The translations under genes were made by a program, and so were the position numbers. 47,703 nucleotides of DNA from Actinomycetes bacterium. GTDB lineage: Bacteria; Actinomycetota; Actinomycetes; Actinomycetales; Dermatophilaceae. Below, in pieces: positions 1-8,210 of this stretch. Position 1 is the first letter of the stretch. The number at the start of each line of letters is the position of its first letter. The notes under the pieces were generated by a model. The model saw only the letters and a list, made by a program, of their open reading frames with translations. It searched no databases and was not told the DNA's origin. The stretch is from NCBI GenBank assembly GCA_029778715.1, contig JAKOPT010000150.1:1-47703 (forward strand), read 5' to 3'.

Positions 1-1128
1 CTAGTGGGGCGTGTAGTTAGTTGATTTACAGTTGCTGGGCTGGGACGATGGGGTATGGCGAATCGTCCTGCTCCGGCGTTGGTTCTTCGTGAGGGTGACC
101 GGCAGGAGTTGAGCCGGTTGGTGCGGTCTTCGACGGTGAGAGCCGGGTTGGCGCAGCGGGCGCGGATCGTGCTGCTGGCGGCGGGGGGTGAGTCGAATGT
201 TGCGATTGCGGACCGAGTCGGGGTGTCGCGTCCGACGGTGATCCAGTGGCGGAAGCGGTATGGCGCCAGGGGGATACGCGGGCTGGAGGATGACCCGCGT
301 TCGGGCCGGCCACGGGAGGTTGATTACGGCAAGGTGGTGTCGACGACGTTGGCGCCGCCGCCGAAGAAGTACGGGGTGACCCACTGGTCGAGCCGGTTGC
401 TGGGCCGGTATTTAGGGGTCAGTAATGGCACGATCGCCGCGATCTGGAGGCAGGCCGGGGTGCAACCGTGGCGGGCCGAGACGTTCAAGTTCTCCACCGA
501 CCCCCAGCTGGTCGCCAAGGTCACCGACGTCGTCGGGCTCTACCTCGAGCCGCCGGAGAACGCGATCGTGCTGTGCGTCGATGAAAAGAGCCAGATTCAG
601 GCGTTGGACCGGACCGCGCCGATGCTGCCGATGCAGCCGCACCTGCCCGAGCGGCGCACCCACGACTATGTCCGCCACGGCACCACCACGCTCTTCGCTG
701 CCTTGGAGATCGCCACCGGGCAGGTCACCGCAGCGGTCAAACCGCGCCATCGCCATCAGGAGTTCCTGGCCTTCCTCAAACAGGTCGCCCGCGCCTACCC
801 CGACCAGCAGTTGCACCTGGTCATGGACAACTACGCCGCCCACAAACGTGTCGAGATCCGGGACTGGCTCGCGGCCAACCCCCGGATCCACGTCCACTTC
901 ACCCCAACGTCCGGGTCCTGGCTGAACCTCGTCGAGGTCTGGTTCGGCATCATCGAACGCCAAGCCATCCACCGCGGCACGTTCCGATCCGTGCGCGACC
1001 TCAACGCCAAGATCCGCGCCTTCATCAACGGCTGGAACGACCGCAAACACCCGTTCGTATGGACCAAAACCGCCGACGAGATCCTCAAGAAGGCCAACCG
1101 TCAGAACACTTCAAACACGGACCACTAG
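1..1128 (+). mobile_element. IS630-type insertion sequence, apparently complete
   Basis: Position 1 begins CTAGTGGGGCGTGTAG and the right end, read on the minus strand from 1128, begins CTAGTGGTCCGTGTTT. These are imperfect terminal inverted repeats around a single transposase gene. Both ends sit on CTAG; IS630-family elements are known to insert at TA, often within CTAG, and duplicate the TA. The transposase stop codon TAG (1126-1128) lies inside the right repeat. The left flank is outside the window, so the target duplication cannot be confirmed. Confidence 0.8.
55..1128 (+). CDS. IS630 family transposase
   Basis: DDE-type transposase of 357 aa that cuts and rejoins the ends of its own element. 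The N-terminal ~110 residues form a helix-turn-helix region (VAIADRVGVSRPTVIQWRKR) for end recognition. The catalytic core shows the three expected acidic residues: Asp in CVDEKSQ, Asp in VMDNYAAHK, and Glu in SGSWLNLVEVWFG. Length is usual for the family and there is no frameshift or internal stop, so the element may be active. It starts at ATG 55, just inside the left terminal repeat. It borders the low-GC operon at 1258-5364, which suggests mobile DNA brought in or disturbed this region. Confidence 0.93.
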   Translation: MANRPAPALVLREGDRQELSRLVRSSTVRAGLAQRARIVLLAAGGESNVAIADRVGVSRPTVIQWRKRYGARGIRGLEDDPRSGRPREVDYGKVVSTTLAPPPKKYGVTHWSSRLLGRYLGVSNGTIAAIWRQAGVQPWRAETFKFSTDPQLVAKVTDVVGLYLEPPENAIVLCVDEKSQIQALDRTAPMLPMQPHLPERRTHDYVRHGTTTLFAALEIATGQVTAAVKPRHRHQEFLAFLKQVARAYPDQQLHLVMDNYAAHKRVEIRDWLAANPRIHVHFTPTSGSWLNLVEVWFGIIERQAIHRGTFRSVRDLNAKIRAFINGWNDRKHPFVWTKTADEILKKANRQNTSNTDH

Positions 1129-1174
1129 AGTACGACGAAGTGGAGATCCTAAACGCACCAGGACTAGTCCATCG

Positions 1175-1218
1175 TTGTGAACGCAGCCGGCACCTCTCAT
1201 CATGAGAGGCGTTCACAA
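1175..1218. terminator. nested hairpin between IS630 and the ATPase operon
   Basis: Outer arms TTGTGAACGC (1175-1184) and GCGTTCACAA (1209-1218) enclose an inner perfect stem CCTCTCAT-C-ATGAGAGG (1193-1209). It lies 40 bp downstream of the leftward operon's last stop (1258) and just after the IS, so it could terminate either. There is no long U tract. The nested shape could also mark a recombination site. Confidence 0.5.
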
Positions 1219-1257
1219 TTTCACTCTGAGGAGAGCCAAGGTAAGCCGTAAGGCGCC

Positions 1258-2040
1258 CTAGGGAAGCTTGGGTTTCATTACAACAGAACCTGGGATGAGT
1301 GCGACTATTCCACTACCGCAACCGGGCAACTCAAATTGCACAACAGGTGCTAGCCAAGTACCGCCGACCAAAAGTGCCCCAAATCTGTCAGGGACTACAC
1401 ATCTGCCTCTCGAAGCAGCCAATATTCGAGCCTGACTGTCTCCCACCAATTTCGCATCACCGACTAACTCAACTTCAACCAACTTGGGTGCTTGGTCAAC
1501 AGCAACCGACGGACACAACCCCAGACTTGATTCGCACCCCGCCTGTGAACTAGGAAGCGTGCGAACCACGGTCGCACCAATCAAAAGGGCCAAGACAACT
1601 AAGGCTCCAGTTCGCAACTTTGCTCTAGCGTCTGCTAGCGCTTCCACCGTTTGCCTTTGTCTCCAATACTCAATAACTCTCTGCTTCACATCCAGTGCGC
1701 TAGATACCCGGGCAACAGACCTCGAGCTTTCCGATATCTCGGCGAGGCTCATCCCAAAAGACGAACACACTTCGCGCTCAACGTCCGAGAGACTCTCCCA
1801 GATTCGCGGAGCCTGCACAAGCGAACCAGCCATGAGAATCATCTCGATCGCGATGACCACTGAAACTACCAAGAGAGTGTATTCAACTACTCCATATACG
1901 GGCTTGAGGCGGCTCGCGTCGGACAGAACCAGTGACCCCGCTCCCCAAGCCGCTAAACCCCCAAAAGCGCCCACCCACCATCTAAAGAGGCTCGTGGTCT
2001 CTGTGCTTAAGCTCGACCCTTCGCTCTCCCCGGGACGCAC
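1258..2040 (-). CDS. membrane protein of unknown function, third gene of the ATPase operon
   Basis: Protein of 260 aa that I do not recognise. It shows three likely membrane segments: about residues 20-40 (WWVGAFGGLAAWGAG), 50-73 (YTLLVVSVVIAIEMILMAG) and 144-161 (GALVVLALLIGATVV). Between the second and third is a ~70-residue charged, helical loop; the C-terminal ~95 residues are probably outside the membrane. It starts with GTG only 4 bp after the stop of the preceding ATPase gene, so the two are almost certainly cotranscribed. By analogy with ATPase-plus-membrane-effector modules it could be an effector, but nothing in the sequence proves that. Base composition is lower in GC than the chromosome right of 5651. 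Confidence 0.75.
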   Translation of the reverse strand: MRPGESEGSSLSTETTSLFRWWVGAFGGLAAWGAGSLVLSDASRLKPVYGVVEYTLLVVSVVIAIEMILMAGSLVQAPRIWESLSDVEREVCSSFGMSLAEISESSRSVARVSSALDVKQRVIEYWRQRQTVEALADARAKLRTGALVVLALLIGATVVRTLPSSQAGCESSLGLCPSVAVDQAPKLVEVELVGDAKLVGDSQARILAASRGRCVVPDRFGALLVGGTWLAPVVQFELPGCGSGIVALIPGSVVMKPKLP

Positions 2041-2044
2041 GACA

Positions 2045-3697
2045 CTACCTCTCTTCTACAGCCGAACCGAGACGAGGGTCAGGACCCTCTGGAAGGCACC
2101 CGTAGGGATATATAGCCCTATGTCCGATTCCCGCATCGCCTTGTGCCTGACGCACACCAAAGTACCCAGCAAAAAGGGGATGCAGACAAAGTAGCTGGTC
2201 ATCAGCAATTCCGAGTCGGGATGGCATCGTGTACTCAAACTCCGCCAGGATATAGCGCTCCTCGCTTAATATCTCCCGCCCCAAAGCGCCGATCTCTATG
2301 AGCATTCTTCGACCTTCATCATAGTCTTTGCCATCATTGTGCTTTCTCCCGAAGGAGTTATACTTCTTATGCAACTCCCCCCAAGACATCCTCAGATCAC
2401 ACTGTGGGATCAGATTCTCGCAAACTTTTTCAACGTTGGGGTGCACGGGTCGATACCCTTCACAGATCTCCCAGACAATAGACTTCTCAGCATCTCCCAC
2501 GGCTTTCCTGACCGCATGGCTTGAGATTCGATCCCGGCCGCGGTCATCCGCCAAGTGCTGGGTCCACACCCGGTTCAGCAAAACAATCAGATGGCGGGGC
2601 AGCAGTTGAGTATGCCTCAATAGGTACGCGACACTATCCTCCACCCCTTGCATTTGATTTATCACTGTGCCTGGCAGAACCGCTCTTAAAAGAGCCTCTT
2701 CCTTTATACCATCTCCGGCAACCCAATCCGAGAAGCCTAGCCGACGAGGTAGCCCGTTGTCATAGAGCTCGCAGTACATCGCGAATCTCCGGGCAACAAT
2801 TCGAACCAACTCCGGCGCACTCCAATGAAGCAACTGAATGTGATTGAGGTCCTTGAGTGGATTCGACGACATTCGCACTACATGGAAATACAACTCGGCA
2901 GGGAGTGCCAGCCTCGCCGAAAAGGGCTCGTCCGTTCGAGACCGTTCCCCAAGCACTGAGAGGAGGCCCTCCATAGATCTATCCGGAATATCCCAAACTC
3001 TAGCGAAGTCCTCCATAGAGTCTAGGAGAATCATCACACGCGCACCTTTGGCGCTCAATAGTCGCTGGGCTGCTTTGCGGGCTGTCCTGAAGGAAACGCT
3101 TTTCCCGGCGTACGAGTCAGAGTCGTAAACGAGCAAATCTAATTCTTCGCTCGAGGCCTCCGCCAACGCGTTACAGAAAGCAGAAAAGGCTTCCATGGGA
3201 GTCGCCTTCTTCTTCCCTGTGAGGTCGCGGAGGTAGGTGTCGATCGCTTCGAAAGCCTGTATCAACTCACTATGCTCGAGAGCCCAATCATCGTCTTGCT
3301 CTATGATGTTTGCGAACACTGAATGCCAAAAGCTGGCTCGCCAAAGAGCGCGAACGTGAGAGAGGTAGTAAGCGAGCCTATGGTCATCCCACCTTGACAG
3401 GGCCCGCTCAATGACTGCGAAGCATTGACTTGTCTTGAGTTCAAGGCTTCGAGAGCCGACGTGAGTAGTCGGGGATTTGAGGAAAGCCGTCTTTCCCGAA
3501 CCTCGACGACCGACAATTATTGTAGGCGCAGTTCCTGCTGCCTCAATGTGTAGCAGGTTTTCCGTTACGAAGAGCGCCTCTGCGGCGGCAGGATTTCGCT
3601 GCCCCGTCTCAGCCTCCCACGGTCCGAACGGCTTCTGCGGACTTATTATCCCTCTCAGAGTTTCCAGATCTGGAGCTCGATCATTTAAAGGACTCAT
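2045..3697 (-). CDS. P-loop ATPase, second of a paralogous pair
   Basis: Protein of 550 aa with a Walker A motif GRRGSGKT at residues 63-70 and a Walker B-like strand VMILLDSMED at 221-230. It is homologous over its whole length to the neighbour at 3694-5364: both share FGPW before the P-loop, RHTQLLPRH in the middle and CLHPLF near the C terminus. The arrangement resembles large P-loop ATPases of the Sll1717/KAP/STAND sort (family name from memory, not certain). The ATG at 3697 overlaps the upstream stop as ATGA, indicating translational coupling. Codon use is relaxed (many A/T-ending codons), unlike the genes right of 5651, and no GTATGCCG motif is present, so it looks horizontally acquired. 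Confidence 0.8.
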   Translation of the reverse strand: MSPLNDRAPDLETLRGIISPQKPFGPWEAETGQRNPAAAEALFVTENLLHIEAAGTAPTIIVGRRGSGKTAFLKSPTTHVGSRSLELKTSQCFAVIERALSRWDDHRLAYYLSHVRALWRASFWHSVFANIIEQDDDWALEHSELIQAFEAIDTYLRDLTGKKKATPMEAFSAFCNALAEASSEELDLLVYDSDSYAGKSVSFRTARKAAQRLLSAKGARVMILLDSMEDFARVWDIPDRSMEGLLSVLGERSRTDEPFSARLALPAELYFHVVRMSSNPLKDLNHIQLLHWSAPELVRIVARRFAMYCELYDNGLPRRLGFSDWVAGDGIKEEALLRAVLPGTVINQMQGVEDSVAYLLRHTQLLPRHLIVLLNRVWTQHLADDRGRDRISSHAVRKAVGDAEKSIVWEICEGYRPVHPNVEKVCENLIPQCDLRMSWGELHKKYNSFGRKHNDGKDYDEGRRMLIEIGALGREILSEERYILAEFEYTMPSRLGIADDQLLCLHPLFAGYFGVRQAQGDAGIGHRAIYPYGCLPEGPDPRLGSAVEER

Positions 3698-5364
3698 TCG
3701 CCAGCCTCCAATGGGCGAGGGAGGAAGTTCACGACACGCTTTCCGTGGGGGAATACTCCACCTCTCTCTTTACAGCCAAAATGCCTGGTGAAAAGCGGGT
3801 GCAAGCAAAATGTTGCGTCTTTCGTAAACGGTGGTATGCCCTCTATTCTCTGAAAGCCAAAGTCGGCAAGGACATACTCGTCTTCGTCGCCGTTCTTGAC
3901 CCCGATTGCTCCGGCCGCCAAGAGCATACGAACAGCCTCAGCGAAGGGGGCCTGTCCATCTCGAGTCGCTGCGCTGTTGTACTGAGTTCTCAGATCCCTC
4001 CAGTCCGACTGGAGGTATAAATGAGGGAAAATCCGTTGGCAGGTCTTCTCCAGGTCAGGGTATAGGAATGCGTGAGCACGAAATATTTCGAGAATAAGAT
4101 TGTATTGCGCGCGATCTATTCCTTGCTGCACTGCTTCTGCTGAAATCTTTCTGGTAGCCCCCTCGGTCCTCACATGGGCTGCCCAGATATGGTTCATAAG
4201 GACGACAACGTGGCGCGGCAAGAGTTGGGTGTGTCTTATGATGTAGGTTAGGCAATCTTCTTCTCGCCCTACGCCGTTCATCACATTGGCTGGAACGAGC
4301 GCACGAAGGAGCGTGACTTGCTCGTCTTCTCCGAAATCTTCGTACGATGGCATTTTACCTATGCCCAAAACCTCAGACAGTTGGGGTTCGTACAGATACG
4401 TGAACACGGCAAGCCTACGAGCAAGAAGCTTGACCAGTTCGTCTGCCTGCCAGGTGATGAATTGTGCGGGATAAAGGTCGCGAAGCGGGGCCCTCGAGAT
4501 TCTGCCTATAGCCGGGTATAACTCGGCTGGTATTGAGAACCTGAATGAGCGTATTCTGTCCGAGCCTGTGTTCTGTCCTAAAAGAAGGAGCAAGCCTTGT
4601 AGAGCTTCCGGGTTGCGCCTTATCAGCCGCTCTTGGTCGTCCATTGTGTCGAAAATGATTGTTGGTCTAACTCCATTGATCTGTATCCAATAGGTTGCCT
4701 CCTCAATTGCACGGGCAAGAGATACGTCCCCCGCCAAGAAGAGTGTTGGATCGAATGACAGTGGCTGGTTTCCCTGACCCACCTTCTCCATAAGTTCCGC
4801 TGTGAACCGTAGGGTTGAGGTTTGGGGATCAAGTTCGTCGCCGCAAAGTCCTTGAGCGTATTCTGTGATTTTTTCGGGAAAACCGTGATCGTCTTTATGG
4901 TTAACAGCGAAATCTGCCAAGACTGCGTTCCATATGATCGCAGACCACAACTCGGCTATATTTGCGACGTAATACTTGCGCCTGGCTGCTCTCCATGAGG
5001 CCAATACGTTCTTGATGATCGCGAAGGCATTACTTGTGGATAACTCGATCGGACGGGACCTCTCGTGAACCTTGGCATGGATCATTGTCGTCTTTCCAGA
5101 CCCTCTCCTGCCTACGAATATCGAGGGGTCCCCGGGGAGAAGTGACGCAACTATGTCTTTGTGGACGTTAAGGACCGCCGCAACCTCGGGCTGATCTACG
5201 AGGACGTCACCCATCCAAGGGCCGAACGGAAGATCGCGCGTAATTACATGGGAACAAGCATGGGGGTCGAGCACGGCTGAGGCTTTCCGGGATTGCACCT
5301 TATTCGGGACATTACCAACGTACTGGTTCGGGAAAGCAGAAGAGCGTGGTGTGAGACATGTCAC
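3694..5364 (-). CDS. P-loop ATPase, first of a paralogous pair
   Basis: Protein of 556 aa, first gene of the leftward operon. Walker A is GRRGSGKT (residues 85-92); Walker B is probably PTIIFDTMDD (234-243). A conserved RHTQLLPRHVVVLMNHIW segment may be a sensor or oligomerisation region, and CLHPLF closes the protein as in its paralogue. Having two diverged copies side by side suggests a hetero-oligomer. The start is taken as GTG 5364; the conserved part begins around residue 44, so a shorter start is possible. No transporter or nuclease domain was seen. The likely role is signalling or effector control in a defence-like module, which is inference from operon layout and mobility. Confidence 0.8.
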   Translation of the reverse strand: MTCLTPRSSAFPNQYVGNVPNKVQSRKASAVLDPHACSHVITRDLPFGPWMGDVLVDQPEVAAVLNVHKDIVASLLPGDPSIFVGRRGSGKTTMIHAKVHERSRPIELSTSNAFAIIKNVLASWRAARRKYYVANIAELWSAIIWNAVLADFAVNHKDDHGFPEKITEYAQGLCGDELDPQTSTLRFTAELMEKVGQGNQPLSFDPTLFLAGDVSLARAIEEATYWIQINGVRPTIIFDTMDDQERLIRRNPEALQGLLLLLGQNTGSDRIRSFRFSIPAELYPAIGRISRAPLRDLYPAQFITWQADELVKLLARRLAVFTYLYEPQLSEVLGIGKMPSYEDFGEDEQVTLLRALVPANVMNGVGREEDCLTYIIRHTQLLPRHVVVLMNHIWAAHVRTEGATRKISAEAVQQGIDRAQYNLILEIFRAHAFLYPDLEKTCQRIFPHLYLQSDWRDLRTQYNSAATRDGQAPFAEAVRMLLAAGAIGVKNGDEDEYVLADFGFQRIEGIPPFTKDATFCLHPLFTRHFGCKERGGVFPHGKRVVNFLPRPLEAGE

Positions 5365-5650
5365 CTCTGCCGTTTCGGCGAGCGTCGCGCGGGGCTTCCT
5401 TGCGCGTAGAAGGAGCCGAAGCGGAATCGAGGCACGGCGTGGTCCTCCCGCGAGGAGTCTCGCTCGACCCTGGCCTCAGTGCATTGGCCTGTTGTGAGTC
5501 AGTAGTCATTCACCGGTATCAATAGGTGCGCTGGCAGTCGAGAGCGACTCTCGTCCTTCGTCCGTGGCGCTGCGTTTCCGGCCAGATCTCCCACCACCTA
5601 TCCGGCGGCTCGGGCACTCACACGACCGGGCGGCATACCGTTGACTCATC

Positions 5651-6148
5651 GTGACCCTGCCGCCCTTCCAGCACCTCGTCGACGCCCACTGGCGCGACGT
5701 CGCCCGGCTCGCCCATGCCCTCGCCGGGCCGAACCTCGGGGACGATGTCGCCCAACAGGCGTGGACGCAGGCGCTCGCGGCCTACCCCAGCGTGCGGCGC
5801 GCGACCAACCTGCGCGGCTGGCTGCTCACCATCACCCGCCACTGCGCCATGGACGCCCACCGGGCCGCCGCCCGCACCACCCCGACCGACCCGACCGGCC
5901 CCGCCGAACCCCCACACCAGCCCACACGCCAGCCCACCCACCCACCGCCGGACGACCCCCGCCCCGACCTCTGGGCCGCGGTCGCCACCCTCCCCGAACG
6001 GCAACGCGCCGCCGTCGCCCTCAAGTACGTCACCGACCTCGACCATCGCGCCATCGCCGCCGTCCTGGGCACCACCCCCGCGATGAGCCGCCGCCTCGTC
6101 AGCGACGCCCTCGCCACCTTGCGCCTCACCCTCCCGGAGCAGTCATGA
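5651..6148 (+). CDS. RNA polymerase sigma factor, ECF (sigma-70) type
   Basis: Protein of 165 aa. The N-terminal region 2 includes DDVAQQAWTQALAAYPSVRR and NLRGWLLTITRHCAMD, typical of the -10 recognition helix. A Pro/Thr-rich linker (about residues 77-110) follows, then region 4 with LPERQRAAVALKYVTDLDHRAIAAVLGTT, the -35-binding helix-turn-helix. It starts at GTG 5651 with little leader. The stop overlaps the start of the Ogt gene (ATGA at 6145-6148), so the two are coupled. No anti-sigma gene is adjacent. The pairing with Ogt suggests control of, or by, DNA alkylation damage. Confidence 0.88.
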   Translation: MTLPPFQHLVDAHWRDVARLAHALAGPNLGDDVAQQAWTQALAAYPSVRRATNLRGWLLTITRHCAMDAHRAAARTTPTDPTGPAEPPHQPTRQPTHPPPDDPRPDLWAAVATLPERQRAAVALKYVTDLDHRAIAAVLGTTPAMSRRLVSDALATLRLTLPEQS

Positions 6149-6711
6149 CCGCCAGCCCGTTCGCGCCGTTCGCGCCGCCGATCACCGCCCCGCGCCTCCC
6201 CGACTCCGACGTCGCCTATGCCGCTCACGACACTCCCGTCGGTCGCCTACTCCTCGCGTCCGCTGCCGGTCGGCTCGTGTTGTGTGCGTATGCCGCGGAC
6301 CCCGCCGCCGAGGAATCACACCTCACCCGGGTGGCCGGGGCGGTCAGCCCGCGCATCCTGCGCCGCGCCGCGCCCCTCGACGAGGCGCGCCGCCAACTCG
6401 ATGATTACCTTGCCGGGCAGCGGCATACCTTCGACCTCGCGACCGGCCTCGCGCTGGCCCGCCCCTTCCAGGCGACCGTCCTACGCGAACTGGCCCACAC
6501 GGCCTACGGGCACCGCACCACCTACGGCGCGCTCGCCGCCGCCATCGACCACCCCGGCGCCGCCCGCGCCGTCGGCACCGCCCTCGCCGGGAACCCGCTG
6601 TGCATCGTCCTCCCCTGCCACCGGGTCGTCCCCAGCGCCGGCGGTCTCGGCGGGTATGCCGGGGGCTCGGCCGCCAAGGCCGCCCTCCTCGCGCTGGAGT
6701 CGCGGCCGTGA
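6145..6711 (+). CDS. ogt: methylated-DNA-[protein]-cysteine S-methyltransferase
   Basis: Suicide DNA-repair protein of 188 aa that moves the alkyl group from O6-alkylguanine to its own cysteine. The active site PCHRVV is clear at about residues 156-161, preceded by the DNA-binding helix region (TYGALAAAIDHPGAARAVGTALAGNP) and followed by GGLGGYAGG. No Ada-type N-terminal domain is present. Start ATG 6145 overlaps the sigma-factor stop. Four GTATGCCG/CGGCATAC copies lie in or next to this gene; one encodes the GGYAGG stretch. The downstream kinase can start within the stop region, so a longer transcript is possible. Confidence 0.93.
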   Translation: MTASPFAPFAPPITAPRLPDSDVAYAAHDTPVGRLLLASAAGRLVLCAYAADPAAEESHLTRVAGAVSPRILRRAAPLDEARRQLDDYLAGQRHTFDLATGLALARPFQATVLRELAHTAYGHRTTYGALAAAIDHPGAARAVGTALAGNPLCIVLPCHRVVPSAGGLGGYAGGSAAKAALLALESRP

Positions 6712-6734
6712 CCCCCACGAGCGCCGAGGCGACG

Positions 6735-8096
6735 ATGCCCAGCCCGCGACGCGGCATACGGGCCTGGTTTGCGGCGCGCCCGCTCGTCTTCGACGGCCTC
6801 CTCGCCGGCGGGGTGTGGTTCGTCAGCGTCGTCCTGGCCGCGGCGGGCGGCTCTTCCTCCTGGGTGGGGTTCCTCCTCGGCTCGCTGCAAACCCTGCCGC
6901 TCATCCTGCGGCGGGTCCGGCCGATCACGGCGTTCGTCGTGGTCAGCGCCGCCTGCGGGGTGAGCGCGTTCGTCACCACCCACACCCAACCCGCCGACAT
7001 CGGCTTCCTCTTCGCCCTGTATGCCGCGTCGGCCTTCATCGACCGCGAGTACGTGCGCCGCCTCGCCCTCGCGGTGGCGGTCATCGGCAGCTGGTTCGGC
7101 TCGATGCGGACGGGGGGCACGCCTCCCGGCGCGTGGGCGGTGGCCTTCGGTGCGGTGTTCGTCGCCCTGGTGTGCCTGGTCGTGTGGTTGTGGGGCGGCT
7201 CGGTGCGCGCGCGCCGGCTGCGGTTGGCGGGCCTGGAGGCGCAGAACGCCGCGCTCCGCCGCGAACGCGACCAGCGGGCGCTGCTCGCCGCCCAGGAGGA
7301 GCGCACCCGGATCGCCCGCGAGATGCACGATGTCGTCGCCCATTCGCTCGCCGTGGTCGTCGTGCAGGCCGACGGGGCTGCGTATGCCGCCCGCCACGGC
7401 GCCGCGTGGGAGCGCGAGCAGGCGGCCCAGGCCTTGGAGACGATTGCGGCGACCGCGCGCGAGGCGTTGGCGGACACCCGGCGCCTGGTCGGAGTGCTGC
7501 GCGACGATCGGTCGCGGGGAGCCGGCTCGGCGGGCTTCTCGGGCGGGGCATCGAGGGAGCGCATCGACGCTCCAGGCGCTACGGGCTCCGAGGCGCTCAC
7601 GGCCAGCGGAATCGGCGCGAGTGCCGGCTCCGCGAGCGGCGGCGGCGATGGTCCGAGCAGAGGCGAGGATGCCGCGCGGGGTGAGGACACGGCATACGCG
7701 ATGGACTACGCCCCGACGGCAACGCTCGCCGACATTTCGGGGCTCGTGGAGCGGTTGCGCGGGTCCGGGCAGCCGATCACGCTGGCGCTGGAGGCGCCAG
7801 GAAGCGTGCCGCGCGATGTCGGGTTGGCGGCCTACCGCATCGTTCAGGAAGCCCTGACCAACGTCCTCAAACACGCTGGGCCCCAGTCGATGACGACCGT
7901 GACGATCCGGCCGGAGGGGGACGCGCTCGTCGTCGAGGTGGCGGACGACGGACGGGGGGTTGGCGCCGGCGACGACGGCGAAGGGCACGGGCTCATCGGG
8001 ATGCGCGAACGGGTGGCTGCCGTCGGCGGCACCCTGGCCACCGGGCCCCGCCCCGGCGGCGGGTTCGGGGTGCTCGCCCGCCTCCCCTTGGGCTAG
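6735..8096 (+). CDS. sensor histidine kinase, NarL/DegS-like (HisKA_3)
   Basis: Membrane sensor kinase that would phosphorylate the response regulator at 8211-8990. The N-terminal ~150 residues hold several membrane segments (DGLLAGGVWFVSVVLAAAGG and following). The phosphoacceptor motif is EERTRIAREMHDVVAHSLAV, with His in REMHD. The ATP-binding domain shows YRIVQEALTNVLKHAG (N box) and DDGRGV...GLIGMRERV (G boxes). A ~70-residue low-complexity insert separates the two domains. ATG 6735 is chosen because GAGGCG precedes it; GTG 6708, overlapping the ogt stop, is an alternative giving 9 more residues. No obvious ligand-binding domain is present. Confidence 0.9.
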   Translation: MPSPRRGIRAWFAARPLVFDGLLAGGVWFVSVVLAAAGGSSSWVGFLLGSLQTLPLILRRVRPITAFVVVSAACGVSAFVTTHTQPADIGFLFALYAASAFIDREYVRRLALAVAVIGSWFGSMRTGGTPPGAWAVAFGAVFVALVCLVVWLWGGSVRARRLRLAGLEAQNAALRRERDQRALLAAQEERTRIAREMHDVVAHSLAVVVVQADGAAYAARHGAAWEREQAAQALETIAATAREALADTRRLVGVLRDDRSRGAGSAGFSGGASRERIDAPGATGSEALTASGIGASAGSASGGGDGPSRGEDAARGEDTAYAMDYAPTATLADISGLVERLRGSGQPITLALEAPGSVPRDVGLAAYRIVQEALTNVLKHAGPQSMTTVTIRPEGDALVVEVADDGRGVGAGDDGEGHGLIGMRERVAAVGGTLATGPRPGGGFGVLARLPLG

Positions 8097-8141
8097 CGCA
8101 CGGATTACCGTTGGGGCTGACCGGTCGGGGCGCCGAGGCCC

Positions 8142-8173
8142 GTACACAACCCACCTATTGGTCGATTGTTGAC
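8142..8173 (+). repeat. lone copy of the 32-nt CAACCCACCTATTGGTCGA element
   Basis: In the gap between kinase and regulator genes lies a copy of the element found three times at 27607-27812. The core ACAACCCACCTATTGGTCGA is identical over 20 nt; the right arm TGTTGAC is kept, while the left arm reads GTACACA instead of GTCAACA. It sits 38 bp before the regulator ATG, so it could also act as an operator or a leader structure. Confidence 0.7.
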
Positions 8174-8210
8174 GGGGCGCTCTTCGACCCAGCCGTCCCG
8201 GGAAGGAACC

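Noticed and set aside
5312..5509. 65-aa open frame overlapping the start of the first ATPase
   Set aside because: No ribosome site, no recognisable feature, and it overlaps the better-supported gene out of frame.
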